NCBI RefSeq assembly: GCF_000169435.1
Contig: NZ_AAYB01000001.1
Coordinates: 62,001 to 126,000, forward strand
DNA from: Roseobacter sp. CCS2
Lineage (GTDB): Bacteria > Pseudomonadota > Alphaproteobacteria > Rhodobacterales > Rhodobacteraceae
DNA length: 64,000 nucleotides
Direction of reading: 5' to 3'
The first letter of the stretch is position 1. Each line of letters opens with the position of its first letter. Position numbers and translations under genes: made by a program. Below are positions 9,165-18,249 of this stretch, piece after piece. The notes below the pieces were generated by a model, which saw only the letters and a program-made list of their open reading frames with translations, was not told the DNA's origin and did no database searches.

Positions 9165-9239
9165 GGTCCCTTCGTCTATCGGTTAGGACGCCAGGTTTTC
9201 AACCTGGAAAGAGGGGTTCGATTCCCCTAGGGACTGCCA
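9165..9239 (+). tRNA. tRNA-Glu (anticodon TTC)
   Basis: A 75-base cloverleaf including an encoded CCA end. The acceptor arms GGTCCCT and AGGGACT pair with one G-T wobble. The anticodon stem is CCAGG/CCTGG around loop TTTTCAA, with anticodon TTC at 9198-9200. The T arm is GGGG-TTCGATT-CCCC. There is no integrase gene or partial duplicate nearby, so no sign that this tRNA was used as an attachment site. Confidence 0.97.
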
Positions 9240-9280
9240 TTGGTTTTCCGAAAGCCTTGCAATTGCCCAATAGACAACGC

Positions 9281-10336
9281 TCAGCTCGTGCGGCGTAACC
9301 CTGTGTCGATATCAAACAGGTGTGACTTCATCGGTTGGATCGAAAACTGCATCGCCGTTTCTTCGCCGCTTATGATGTGAACGCCCGGTAGGCTGGCGGT
9401 GAAGCTGTCCTGCGTATCAGCTAGTTCGCAATGCAGCAGTGTATTTGCGCCAAGCGGTTCAGCCAATTTGGCATTGACCCGGATTGGACCGCTGTCTTCC
9501 GCAATCAGGTGCTCTGGCCGAATACCGAATTTGACCGGGCCGTCTGGACTGTCCGTTTCGACAATAGATTGATCACCCAGGGTGACCCAGCCATTTCTGA
9601 TATCCGCATCCAAGATGTTCATTGCGGGGCTGCCGATAAACTGCGCGGCAAAAAGGGTACGTGGCGTTTCATAAACTTCAAGCGGCGTGCCGATTTGTTC
9701 AGCGACCCCACCGTTCATCACGATCATGCGGTCGGCCATTGTCATCGCTTCCACTTGGTCGTGGGTGACGTAAAGTGCCGTAATGCCCAGTTTGGACTGT
9801 AGTTCTTTGATCTCAAGGCGCATCTGAACGCGCAGTTTGGCGTCAAGGTTCGACAACGGTTCATCAAAAAGAAATACAGCTGGTTCACGCACGATCGCAC
9901 GCCCCATTGCAACGCGTTGACGTTGCCCGCCCGACAATTCGCGCGGTTTCCGATCCAACAGTGGTTCAAGTTGCAACAACTTTGCGGCTGCCAGTACCTT
10001 GGCGTCAATCTGATCTTTGGGCAGCTTGGCGATCTTAAGCCCGTATCCCATGTTCTGGCGCACCGACATATGCGGATAAAGCGCATAGTTTTGAAACACC
10101 ATGGCGATATCACGGTCCATGGGTTCCTTGTCGTTGGCCCGGTTACCACCAATCAGAACGTCGCCCGCAGTGACCGTTTCCAGTCCCGCGACCATACGCA
10201 GCAATGTGGATTTACCGCAGCCTGACGGCCCAACGATGACAATAAATTCACCATCGGCAATATCGGTCGTGATGCCGTGGATCACATCCGTGTCGCCAAA
10301 GCTTTTCTTGATGTCTTGCAGGGAAACCGTTGCCAT
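9281..10336 (-). CDS. ugpC: sn-Glycerol-3-phosphate ABC transporter, ATP-binding protein
   Basis: 351 residues. Walker A is GPSGCGKST, the signature is [14 protein letters not shown], Walker B is [13 protein letters not shown] and the switch histidine is in [11 protein letters not shown]. The C-terminal TOBE-like regulatory domain carries FGIRPEHL. This is the MalK/UgpC class, which powers import. It is the last gene of ugpBAEC and lies three bases after ugpE. All ATPase motifs are canonical, unlike the two ATPases of the glycerol operon further right. Confidence 0.92.
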   Translation of the reverse strand: MATVSLQDIKKSFGDTDVIHGITTDIADGEFIVIVGPSGCGKSTLLRMVAGLETVTAGDVLIGGNRANDKEPMDRDIAMVFQNYALYPHMSVRQNMGYGLKIAKLPKDQIDAKVLAAAKLLQLEPLLDRKPRELSGGQRQRVAMGRAIVREPAVFLFDEPLSNLDAKLRVQMRLEIKELQSKLGITALYVTHDQVEAMTMADRMIVMNGGVAEQIGTPLEVYETPRTLFAAQFIGSPAMNILDADIRNGWVTLGDQSIVETDSPDGPVKFGIRPEHLIAEDSGPIRVNAKLAEPLGANTLLHCELADTQDSFTASLPGVHIISGEETAMQFSIQPMKSHLFDIDTGLRRTS

Positions 10337-10339
10337 TTC

Positions 10340-11197
10340 TTATTTCTCGCTATCGACAAGGCCGCGGATAAACAGCCGTTGCATGCCCACCACCACAATC
10401 ACAGGCGGGATCATCGCAAGGATAGATGTTGCCATAATCGTCGGCCAATGGGCAAAGTCATCGCCGCTTGGGAACATCTGTTTGATGCCCATAACGATGG
10501 TATTCATTTCAGGATCGGTCGTGATCAGCAGGGGCCAAAGGTATTGGTTCCAGCCATAGATAAACAGGATCACAAAAAGCGCTGCGATGTTGGTGCGGCT
10601 CATCGGGACGACAATATCCCAGAAAAACCGCATGGGGCGGGCACCGTCGACGCGGGCGGCCTCGGCCAGTTCATCGGGGATCGTCAGGAAAAACTGACGG
10701 AAGAGGAAGGTTGCGGTGGCAGACGCGATGAGTGGAAAGATGAGGCCAGAGTAGGAATTCAGCATACCAAAGCCTGCGACCACTTCGTAAGTGGGCACGA
10801 TCCGCACTTCGACGGGTAGCATGAGTGTGAGGAAAATCAGCCAGAAGAACAGGTTCCGACCGGGAAACTTGAAATACACAATCGCAAAAGCAGACAAAAG
10901 CGAGATGATGATTTTCCCGACTGCAATCCCAATCGCCATGACCAGACTGTTTAGCAGCATTGTCCCAACAGGCACATTGATGCCCGAGAACAACGCGTTC
11001 TTATAGTTCGTCCAAAGCTGGTCACCCGGCCAAACCGGCATCGGCGGGCGGATGATGTCAGCTTGCGTCACGGTCGACGCCACAAACGCCAGCCAGATCG
11101 GAAAGAAGATGACCAACACGCCAAGGATCATGAAGACATGGGTCAACCACAGGCCAGACCCGCGTTTTTCGACCATGCCATGCACCTGCCGCGCCAT
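10340..11197 (-). CDS. ugpE: sn-Glycerol-3-phosphate ABC transporter permease
   Basis: 285 residues with about six transmembrane helices and the cytoplasmic coupling motif [20 protein letters not shown] (EAA loop). This is the MalG/UgpE-type inner-membrane permease. The start ATG overlaps the stop of ugpA (ATGA at 11197). A second in-frame Met at residue 8 is an alternative start. Together with UgpA it forms the translocation pore. Confidence 0.92.
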   Translation of the reverse strand: MARQVHGMVEKRGSGLWLTHVFMILGVLVIFFPIWLAFVASTVTQADIIRPPMPVWPGDQLWTNYKNALFSGINVPVGTMLLNSLVMAIGIAVGKIIISLLSAFAIVYFKFPGRNLFFWLIFLTLMLPVEVRIVPTYEVVAGFGMLNSYSGLIFPLIASATATFLFRQFFLTIPDELAEAARVDGARPMRFFWDIVVPMSRTNIAALFVILFIYGWNQYLWPLLITTDPEMNTIVMGIKQMFPSGDDFAHWPTIMATSILAMIPPVIVVVGMQRLFIRGLVDSEK

Positions 11198-12078
11198 CAG
11201 TAGTGCACCCGCTTTTCGATGAACTTGAACTGCAAGACGGTCAGCAAGCCGACCACAATCAGCAGAATCACGGATTGGGCGGAAGAGGAGCCAAGATCCT
11301 GGCTGACAAACCCGTCAGAGTAGACTTTGTAGACAAGGATTGTCGTCGTCTGCTGCGGTCCCCCTGCGGTGATCGTATGGATCACGCCGAAGGTTTCAAA
11401 GAACGAATAAACGATATTGACGACAAGCAGAAAGAACGTCGTGGGCGACAAAAGCGGCAGCACAATCGTCCAGAAGCGTTTCCAGAAATGCGCGCCATCA
11501 ATGGCAGCCGCTTCGATCACCGATTTCGGGACGGCTTGCAGGGCGGCAAAGAAGAACAGGAAGTTATAGCTAATCCGCCCCCAGGCAGAGGCGACTACGA
11601 CAAGGCCCATCGCCTCGCCCCCGTTCAGCACATGGTTCCAGTCATAGCCTAACTGCCCCAGATACCACGACACCACGCCAACACGCGTGTTGAACATGAA
11701 CAACCACAACACGCCAGCGACGGCAGGGGCCACGGCATAGGGCCAGATCAGCAAGGTGCGATAAACGCCAGAGCCTTTGATCAGGCGGTCGGCGATGACG
11801 GCCAAGAAAAGCGCGGGGATCATTGAGCAGAGGGTGACGAGGATTGAAAAGATCGCAGTGGTCACAAAGGACGCGCGGTAGAAGCGATCTGAAAGAAGGA
11901 ATTCAAAATTCCCCAGCCCCACATACTGCATGGACAACCCAAAGGGATCAGGGATGAACAGCGATTGCCAGATCGCCTGCCCGGCAGGATAGAAGAAAAA
12001 CACAGCCGAAATCACGACCTGCGGCGCGATCAGCAAAGCTGGCAATAACCAGCCTTTGAATTTTACGCGTTTTTCCAT
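11197..12078 (-). CDS. ugpA: sn-Glycerol-3-phosphate ABC transporter permease
   Basis: 293 residues, MalF/UgpA-type permease with about six helices and the EAA loop [20 protein letters not shown]. The ATG at 12078 ([10 protein letters not shown]) was chosen because the longer frame starts at a TTG at 12093. That TTG lies inside the foot of the hairpin between ugpB and ugpA. The gene overlaps ugpE. Confidence 0.92.
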   Translation of the reverse strand: MEKRVKFKGWLLPALLIAPQVVISAVFFFYPAGQAIWQSLFIPDPFGLSMQYVGLGNFEFLLSDRFYRASFVTTAIFSILVTLCSMIPALFLAVIADRLIKGSGVYRTLLIWPYAVAPAVAGVLWLFMFNTRVGVVSWYLGQLGYDWNHVLNGGEAMGLVVVASAWGRISYNFLFFFAALQAVPKSVIEAAAIDGAHFWKRFWTIVLPLLSPTTFFLLVVNIVYSFFETFGVIHTITAGGPQQTTTILVYKVYSDGFVSQDLGSSSAQSVILLIVVGLLTVLQFKFIEKRVHY

Positions 12079-12091
12079 GCACCCAACCGGC

Positions 12092-12121
12092 AAAAAAGGC
12101 GGACCATTTGGCCCGCCTTTC
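12092..12121 (-). terminator. Hairpin between ugpB and ugpA, probable partial terminator
   Basis: Read on the minus strand, AAAGGCGG and CCGCCTTT form an 8-bp stem around a short loop and run into six T residues. It sits between the binding-protein gene and the permeases. It probably lets UgpB be made in excess over the membrane parts. Confidence 0.65.
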
Positions 12122-12129
12122 CGTTTGCC

Positions 12130-13440
12130 TTAGCCGTTCGCGGCTTCGAACCGACGCAAGAGCGCGTCGCCGCGTTCTTTGGCGCTATCCATGGCTTCCT
12201 GTGCTGATTTATCGCCAGCCCAGATTGCCTCTAGCTCCTCATCAATGATCCCGCGGATCTGATCAAAGGACCCAAGGCGCAAGCCTTTGGAATTCGCCGT
12301 CGGCTCATTTGCAGTCATCTGGATCACAGCGATATCGGTGCCTGGGTTTTCTTCGTAAAAACCAGCGGCGCGGGTCGCTTCGCCTGCTTCGGATGTGATC
12401 GGCAGATAGCCAGTATCTTGGTGCCACTGCGCCTGAACGTCACTGGACGACAAGAAGGCAAGGAATTCGCCAACACCGGCGTATTCTTCTTCCTCATGGC
12501 CTTCCATCACCCAAAGCGACGCACCGCCAATGATCGTGTTCTGTGGGCCGTTTCCAACGCCTTCCCAATAGGGCAGCGGGCGCACATCAAAGTCAAACTC
12601 GGCCTCAGCCTTGATCCCGGCGTAACCGGCAGAGCTTTCGGTGAACAGTGCACATTCGCCAGACCGAAAGTTCGCGCCACCCTCATTGCGGCGGCCAGTG
12701 TAGACAAACTTACCGTCCTGCGCCCATTCGCCCATGGCGGTCAGGTGGGCGACCTGTGCTTCACCGTTCAGCATCAGTTCTGTATCAAGGCCCGCAAAGC
12801 CGTTGTCCTGGCTGGCAAAAGGCACGTCATGATAGGCCGAAAAGTTTTCCAGATGAATCCAGCTTTGCCACGCGGTAACCAGCGGGCATTCGGATCCGCC
12901 AGCCTGCAACGCGGTCAGTGTTTCACCAACAGCCTGCCATGTGGATAGGTCAGTATCAGGATCAACGCCGGCCTCTTCGAACGCATCTCGGTTGACCCAC
13001 AAAACGGGGGTGGACGAGTTGAAAGGAAGCGAGAGCATATCGCCATCAGTGGTTGTATAATAGCCTTTGACGGACCCGATATAGGCGTCAGGATCAAACG
13101 TTGCACCGCTTTGGGCCATCACCTCAAACACCGGCCTTGTCGCACCTTGCGCTGACATCATCGTCGCTGTGCCAACCTCGAACACCATCAAGATATGGGG
13201 GTGCTCGCCCGCGCGGAACGCAGCGATGCCAGAATTAAGCGTTTCGGAATAGTTGCCTTTGTGGCTTTGCACGACAACATAGTCGCTTTGGCTGGCGTTG
13301 AATTCTTCAACCTGTGCCGCGACCAACTCTCCCAAGCGGCCAGTGAAGGCGTGCCAGAATTGAACTTCGGTTTGCGCGCTGGCCGCAATTGGCGACAGCA
13401 TTGTTGTAACGGCAAGAGCGCCGAGTAGTGATTTTTGCAT
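12130..13440 (-). CDS. ugpB: sn-Glycerol-3-phosphate ABC transporter substrate-binding protein
   Basis: 436 residues with a Sec signal peptide ending near ASAQT. The mature start TEVQFWHAFTGRLGELV is characteristic of UgpB, as is SLPFNSSTPVLWVNRDAF. UgpB captures glycerol-3-phosphate or glycerophosphodiesters in the periplasm. It is the first gene of ugpBAEC, with GGGAGGA just upstream of the ATG. The 220-base upstream gap holds a 13-bp palindrome (13454-13466) and a possible Pho box (13498-13515). Confidence 0.92.
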   Translation of the reverse strand: MQKSLLGALAVTTMLSPIAASAQTEVQFWHAFTGRLGELVAAQVEEFNASQSDYVVVQSHKGNYSETLNSGIAAFRAGEHPHILMVFEVGTATMMSAQGATRPVFEVMAQSGATFDPDAYIGSVKGYYTTTDGDMLSLPFNSSTPVLWVNRDAFEEAGVDPDTDLSTWQAVGETLTALQAGGSECPLVTAWQSWIHLENFSAYHDVPFASQDNGFAGLDTELMLNGEAQVAHLTAMGEWAQDGKFVYTGRRNEGGANFRSGECALFTESSAGYAGIKAEAEFDFDVRPLPYWEGVGNGPQNTIIGGASLWVMEGHEEEEYAGVGEFLAFLSSSDVQAQWHQDTGYLPITSEAGEATRAAGFYEENPGTDIAVIQMTANEPTANSKGLRLGSFDQIRGIIDEELEAIWAGDKSAQEAMDSAKERGDALLRRFEAANG

Positions 13441-13497
13441 GGTTCCTCCCTTACACCGCAGCGGTGCTGTGTCATGTTTCGTAGTGATTCAAGAACT

Positions 13498-13515
13498 ACG
13501 TTAGTTTTGTGACAG
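13498..13515 (-). promoter_or_regulatory. Possible PhoB box upstream of ugpB
   Basis: On the minus strand this reads CTGTCAC-AAAA-CTAACGT. The first half matches the CTGTCAT Pho repeat at six of seven positions, the four-base A-rich spacer is correct, and the second half matches at four of seven. It is 58 bases upstream of the ugpB start. Phosphate control of ugp is known in E. coli; here it is inferred from the motif. Confidence 0.4.
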
Positions 13516-13659
13516 TTAGACGATACACCTGATCGGAGATTTATCAAGAACAGAGCCGTCATCCCCCCAACGTGCCCGTCAAACTGATTGAATAAAGCGG
13601 CGAAGGCGACTGCCGTCCTCAAGTCTTGGAAAGACAGTGCCCCATCCGCGTTAAATGGC

Positions 13660-14771
13660 CTACCTTGTGTTCAGCCGTTCTAGGTTAACAATGGTGGACA
13701 GCATCAGGCGATCATGGCTCCAGTCTTTGGCAGGTTGGAGTGCGACAATCGCAAAAAGTACCAGGACCAGCGAAAACGCAATAATCGCGTTGCCGATGCG
13801 CCGCCGCCCTGCTGCAACTTCACCGTCCAGCAAAGACACGATCCGCCGCTTTAGAAAACCACCCGAGTGGCTGGCGCATAGCCTGCGGTCAATCTGAACA
13901 AAAGGGACGCTTGGTGTGATGATCTGATTGGTCCGGTCGCCGGTCATGCTGGTGCGGCAGACCCGCAGCAGACATTCGCAATAATCCCTGACCAGATGCG
14001 TTTTCTTGCGTAACACTTGCTGGTCACAGATTAGTTCCCGCAACTGTTCTACGTCGCGTTTGCAAAAGGCGAAGGCCGGGTTCCAAAAGAAAAAGGGGCG
14101 GACTAGCTCAAGCGCTATTTCCCATATCAGATCATGCTGGCGAATATGCTGCAGCTCGTGGGCCACCGCAATCCGCACGTCGTTTTCATGCGCCAATAAA
14201 TCCGTTGGCAGAACCACATATTGCCGCCATACCCCCCGGGTCGAAAAGGAACACGGGTTTGGTGGGTAAACCGTATGTCGACACGACCAACCCGGCGCAG
14301 CACATAGCTGCTGCGGATCATTTTCATAAGATAGAATGTGTCACATGCATTGCGCACCACGATTACGCAGAAGCCACCAACAAGCCCGCCCAGAACCACA
14401 TAGCCAAGCCAGTTCGACAGCGATGCGATCTGATAGGTTACTTCCGTGCGCCACGCCAATAGATGTTCAAATTCGGTGGCCGCCAAGGCGATATTTCCAT
14501 CAAGGTATTGCGCCACAAGGAAGTCTGAAAAACGCAAACCCGGCTGGGCTGTGATGATACCCCATCGCTGAAAGGCGTCTGCCCCTGCGATGATGAACGG
14601 CGAAAGTAGGACCATCGCGATCAGCCCGTAAAGCAAGCGTAGCTGTATCTGATAAGCTTTGCGCAAGGGGGATCGGGCAAATAGCATTTTTGCGCAAAAC
14701 CATATGATGGCAACGGTGATCAGAACTACGTTTGCATCGATATAAGCATTGAGTAGGTGTTCAGCTGTCAT
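13660..14771 (-). pseudogene. BlaR1/MecR1-type M56 membrane peptidase, single frameshift
   Basis: Two frames together make one protein. The first (14771 down to about 14250) gives the N-terminal transmembrane helices and ends in RFTHQTRVPF. The second continues STRGVWRQYVVLPTDLLAHEN and contains the zinc motif HELQH (14146-14160) and a C-terminal helix. Inserting one base in the AAAA run at 14244-14247 joins them exactly: 1112 bases become 371 codons. Such proteins sense a signal and proteolytically relieve a BlaI-type repressor. The start overlaps the blaI-like gene by 11 bases. The break may be a real mutation or a homopolymer sequencing error. Unlike BlaR1 there is no room for a penicillin-sensor domain. 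Confidence 0.8.
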
Positions 14772-15174
14772 TATCGTTCAACCTCCTATCCAGTAATGCC
14801 CGTATCTCCTCGAGTGTTTCTTCAGACAGACCTTGATCATCGACCAACCGTGCGACCATGGACGCTGGCGTTCCATCGAATAGTTTTTCCGACAGATCGC
14901 GCAGCGTCTTGGACTGATAGGCATCCTTGGCCAAAGCGGGTTTATAGACAAAGGTCTTGCCCTGCTTTTCGCTGGTCACGAAATGCTTTTGTTCCATGAT
15001 ACGCAGAATGGTGGCCGCTGACGTATAGGCAAGGTTGCGTTCCGGTGCGAGCCTGGCCAGCACGTCACGCACGCTGCCCGTCCCCAAGGCCCAAAGCTCT
15101 GTCATGAACTCTAGCTCAACCTCGGTCAGAAACTCGCTTTTCTTCTTTTGCCGCATACCGCGCCTCATCAACAT
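14761..15174 (-). CDS. BlaI/MecI/CopY-family transcriptional repressor
   Basis: 137 residues from ATG 15174, which has GGGGGAGAG upstream; longer frames have no ribosome site. Seen: a winged-helix domain TEVELEFMTELWALGTGSVRDV, then YTSAATILRIMEQKHFV (recognition helix), then the dimerisation tail. BlaI repressors are cleaved by their BlaR1-type partner, and the partner gene follows with an 11-base overlap. No beta-lactamase or penicillin-binding protein gene is near, so the regulated target is unknown. An inverted repeat at 15180-15203 overlaps the leader and may be its operator. Confidence 0.85.
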   Translation of the reverse strand: MLMRRGMRQKKKSEFLTEVELEFMTELWALGTGSVRDVLARLAPERNLAYTSAATILRIMEQKHFVTSEKQGKTFVYKPALAKDAYQSKTLRDLSEKLFDGTPASMVARLVDDQGLSEETLEEIRALLDRRLNDNDS

Positions 15175-15179
15175 CTGAA

Positions 15180-15203
15180 CTACTCTCCCCCGGTGAAGAG
15201 TAG
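15180..15203. promoter_or_regulatory. Inverted repeat just upstream of the blaI-like gene, probable operator
   Basis: CTACTCT and AGAGTAG form a perfect 7-bp inverted repeat with a 10-base spacer. The TACT core resembles half-sites of BlaI-family operators (TACA/TGTA type). The site covers the ribosome-binding region of the repressor gene. Confidence 0.5.
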
Positions 15204-15238
15204 ATACTAAGACTTTCGTACCACCAAGCGATTTTGCG

Positions 15239-15517
15239 TCAGACTTTCCAGAAACAGAAGGCACCCCATGCAATACTGATTGCCAAGGGTCCCCATAACG
15301 GCATGCCAAAAAAGAACAGCCAGGCCAGAAAAATATACGCAGCCCCTAGCAGCGACAGGAACAATCGGTCCCCCCGCGTTGTGGTCAGTCCCAAGGCCCC
15401 CTTACGTTCAGACGTGCCGGGATAGCGGATTTCAATGACAGTAATGATCGCCATCGCAGTGAACAATCCGATGAAAAATAACCCCGTGGGCCACGTCCAT
15501 GCCATCCAGCCAAACAT
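15239..15517 (-). CDS. glpU: DUF2160 small membrane protein of the glycerol transporter operon
   Basis: 92 residues from ATG 15517, with three hydrophobic helices (GLFFIGLFTAMAIITVIEI; LFLSLLGAAYIFLAWLFFFG; WGPLAISIAWGAFCFW). A DUF2160 protein occurs in glycerol ABC operons such as the one described in Rhizobium leguminosarum (glpU). It follows the glpQ stop with only two bases between, so it is the last gene of glpVSTPQU. Its molecular role is not known. Confidence 0.8.
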   Translation of the reverse strand: MFGWMAWTWPTGLFFIGLFTAMAIITVIEIRYPGTSERKGALGLTTTRGDRLFLSLLGAAYIFLAWLFFFGMPLWGPLAISIAWGAFCFWKV

Positions 15518-15518
15518 A

Positions 15519-16316
15519 TCAGACCCGTCCCAGGGCAAAGCCCTTGGCGATATAGTTGCGCACAAAATAGATCACGATTGCCCCAGGAATAATCGTCAAA
15601 GTACCTGCCGCCGCCAGCAACCCGAGCTCGTATCCCGCCGATGAGGCCGTTCGCGTCATCGTCGCGGCGATAGGTTTGGCCTCAACCGAGGTAAGTGTCT
15701 TGGCCAGCAAAAGTTCCACCCACGAAAACATAAAGCAAAAAAAGGCCGCGACCCCGACCCCTGCCTTGATCGAAGGCAGGAAAATCGTGGTGAAGAACCG
15801 GGGGAAGGAATAGCCATCAACATAGGCCGTTTCATCCAGTTCCTTGGGCACCCCGCTCATGAATCCTTCCAGTATCCACACCGCCAGCGGAATATTGAAC
15901 AAGCAATGCGCCAGCGCCACCGCGATATGCGTGTCGAACAACTCCACCGCGGAATACAATTGAAAGAAAGGCAGGGCAAAAACGGCCGCCGGAGCCATCC
16001 GGTTTGTCAGCAGCCAAAAGAACAGCGTCTTGTCGCCCAGAAACCGGTAACGACTGAACGCATACGCAGCTGGCAAAGCAACCGCGAGCGAGATGACCGT
16101 ATTCAGCGACACGTAGATGATTGAATTGATATAGCCCCAGTACCACGTGGGATCAGTAAAGATCGTGACGTAGTTTTCCAGCGTAAAACTTTGCGGAAAA
16201 AGGCTGAAACCTGACAATATCTCATTCGTTGTTTTGAATGACATGGCCACCAGCCAATAGATCGGCAGCATCAAAAACGCGATATAGAGGATTGGTATAA
16301 GGGACCGCTTTTTCAT
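15519..16316 (-). CDS. glpQ: Glycerol ABC transporter permease
   Basis: 265 residues, MalG-type permease with about six helices and the EAA-loop region DETAYVDGYSFPRFFTTIFLP. This is an inner-membrane pore subunit of the glycerol importer. The start overlaps the glpP stop by four bases (ATGA at 16313-16316). The name follows the rhizobial glpSTPQUV nomenclature and should not be confused with glycerophosphodiesterase GlpQ. Confidence 0.87.
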   Translation of the reverse strand: MKKRSLIPILYIAFLMLPIYWLVAMSFKTTNEILSGFSLFPQSFTLENYVTIFTDPTWYWGYINSIIYVSLNTVISLAVALPAAYAFSRYRFLGDKTLFFWLLTNRMAPAAVFALPFFQLYSAVELFDTHIAVALAHCLFNIPLAVWILEGFMSGVPKELDETAYVDGYSFPRFFTTIFLPSIKAGVGVAAFFCFMFSWVELLLAKTLTSVEAKPIAATMTRTASSAGYELGLLAAAGTLTIIPGAIVIYFVRNYIAKGFALGRV

Positions 16317-17176
16317 TTCGCGTCATCCTTCGTCATAAGTGTGTAGAACAGCCAGCTGACCAACAGCGTGATCGCAAAATAGATCAGCGACATCGCCGCC
16401 GCCGGGCCCAAGTCAAACTGCCCAAGCGCGATTTTGACAAGGTCGATAGACAGCAGTGTTGTGGAGTTGCCGGGGCCGCCACCCGTTAGCACAAAGACCT
16501 CTGTGTAGATGTTGAAGCTGTCCATGAACCGCAACAGGATCGCGATGGTCAGCACCTGCTTCATCTTGGGCAATTGGATGTAGCGGAAAACTTTGAAAGG
16601 CGACGCACCGTCGATTTTGGCGGCCTGATAGTAGGCGTCGGGGATCGAAACGAGACCCGCATAGGACAACAACACAACCAGTGACGTCCAGTGCCAAACG
16701 TCCATTGTGATAATAGTGGCCCATGCCGCAAAGGGGCTTTGGGTCATATCATACTCAATGCCCAGCGTCGTGTTCATCAGATACCCCAGCAGGCCAATGT
16801 CAGGCAGTGTAAAGATGTTCCACATCGCCCCCACCACATTCCACGGGATCAGCATCGGCAGCGCCATCAGCACCAGACACACAGGTACCCACGGCCCTTT
16901 GCGCGGCATGGACAGGGCGATAATGATCCCTAGCGGAACCTCGATCAGAAGGATCAGACCTGTAAACAGGAACTGACGGCCCAAGGCGGCATGGAAGCGG
17001 TCAGAATTTAGCAGTTCTTCAAACCAGCGCAGCCCTTCCCAGAAAAACACGTTGTTGCCAAAGGTTTCCTGCACCGAGTAATTGACCACCGTCATCATCG
17101 GGATCAGCGCGTTGAAGGCCACCAGCAACAAAACCGGCAAGACAAAGAACCAGGCCTTGTTATTCTGCGTTCTCAT
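16313..17176 (-). CDS. glpP: Glycerol ABC transporter permease
   Basis: 287 residues, MalF-type permease with about six helices and the loop YQAAKIDGASPFKVFRYIQLP. It pairs with the downstream permease. The start overlaps the stop of the preceding ATPase gene (ATGA at 17173-17176). The chain of ATGA junctions from glpS to glpQ indicates tightly coupled translation. Confidence 0.87.
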   Translation of the reverse strand: MRTQNNKAWFFVLPVLLLVAFNALIPMMTVVNYSVQETFGNNVFFWEGLRWFEELLNSDRFHAALGRQFLFTGLILLIEVPLGIIIALSMPRKGPWVPVCLVLMALPMLIPWNVVGAMWNIFTLPDIGLLGYLMNTTLGIEYDMTQSPFAAWATIITMDVWHWTSLVVLLSYAGLVSIPDAYYQAAKIDGASPFKVFRYIQLPKMKQVLTIAILLRFMDSFNIYTEVFVLTGGGPGNSTTLLSIDLVKIALGQFDLGPAAAMSLIYFAITLLVSWLFYTLMTKDDAK

Positions 17177-18249
17177 GTGGGCCTACCTTCGGTTGCCAGC
17201 CAGCCATCACGGTAGAGCCGGGTTTGGTTCTGTTGGAATTGCAAGTGCACTGCGGCACCCTGCTGTGGCGCTGTCCCTTCAGTGATCGCCTTAATGGCGG
17301 TATCACCAACCATCGCCTCGACCACGCTGTGCCGCCCGATATCCGCAACTTTGCGGACGGTAGCTGGCAGACCAGTGTCGCTTATCTGTACAAATTCAGG
17401 ACGAATGCCAATTTGCGGCGCGCCCTCTTGTGCGGTGACAGCCCCATCAAGCGCGATATGATGACCGTTCAGAAACGCACCGCCATCGCGCATTTCAGCG
17501 GCAAGCACATTCATACCCGGTGACCCAATAAAATGGCCCACAAATGTATGTGCAGGACGTTCAAACAATTCTACCGGCGTGCCGATCTGGACGATCTCAC
17601 CGTCTTGCATGACGACGACTTGGTCGGCAAACGTCAGCGCCTCGGTCTGGTCGTGGGTGACATAGATCATGGTTGCGCGCAGCTTCTGGTGCAGCTCTTT
17701 CAGCTTGGAACGCAGTTTCCATTTCAAATGCGGGTCAATCACTGTCAGCGGTTCGTCAAACATCACGACATTGACGTCATCACGCACCAGACCGCGCCCC
17801 ATCGAGATCTTTTGCTTGTTGTCGGGCGACAGCCCCGCCGCTTTGGTGCCCAGCATATCGGTCACTTCAAGCATCGTCGCAATCTCGGTCACGCGTTCGG
17901 CCACGCGGGCTTCGTCCACACCGCGGTTGCGCAAAGGGAATGCCAGATTATCAAAGACGGTCATCGTGTCGTAGATCACTGGAAACTGGAAAACCTGCGC
18001 GATATTGCGCTGATCAGGGGGGAATGCTGTGACGTCACGATCATCAAACAGCACCTGCCCTTCCGATGGCATAAGCAAGCCAGAAATGATGTTCAGCAAG
18101 GTCGACTTGCCACAACCCGAAGGGCCCAGCAGCGCGTAAGCACCACCATCCGACCAATCAAGGTCGATCTGTTTCAGCGCATAATCGTCAGGCGATGCGG
18201 GGTTAGCCATGTAGCTGTGCCGCAATTTGGACAGGGTGATCTTGGCCAT
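17173..18249 (-). CDS. glpT: Glycerol ABC transporter ATPase with degenerate signature motif
   Basis: 358 residues from ATG 18249 (MAKITLSKLRHSY). Walker A is GPSGCGKST (42-50), the Q-loop is Q88, Walker B is VVMFDEP (161-167) and the switch histidine is H199 in YVTHDQTEAL. The signature, normally LSGGQ, is LSPDNKQ (140-146). Its partner ATPase has the reverse defect. A TOBE-like C-terminus carries IGIRPEFV. The gene is in the glpVSTPQU operon and overlaps both neighbours. Confidence 0.87.
   Translation of the reverse strand: MAKITLSKLRHSYMANPASPDDYALKQIDLDWSDGGAYALLGPSGCGKSTLLNIISGLLMPSEGQVLFDDRDVTAFPPDQRNIAQVFQFPVIYDTMTVFDNLAFPLRNRGVDEARVAERVTEIATMLEVTDMLGTKAAGLSPDNKQKISMGRGLVRDDVNVVMFDEPLTVIDPHLKWKLRSKLKELHQKLRATMIYVTHDQTEALTFADQVVVMQDGEIVQIGTPVELFERPAHTFVGHFIGSPGMNVLAAEMRDGGAFLNGHHIALDGAVTAQEGAPQIGIRPEFVQISDTGLPATVRKVADIGRHSVVEAMVGDTAIKAITEGTAPQQGAAVHLQFQQNQTRLYRDGWLATEGRPT

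Noticed and set aside
9165-9239. tRNA-Glu as an integration site
   Set aside because: There is no integrase, no direct repeat of the tRNA 3' end and no foreign-looking cargo downstream.
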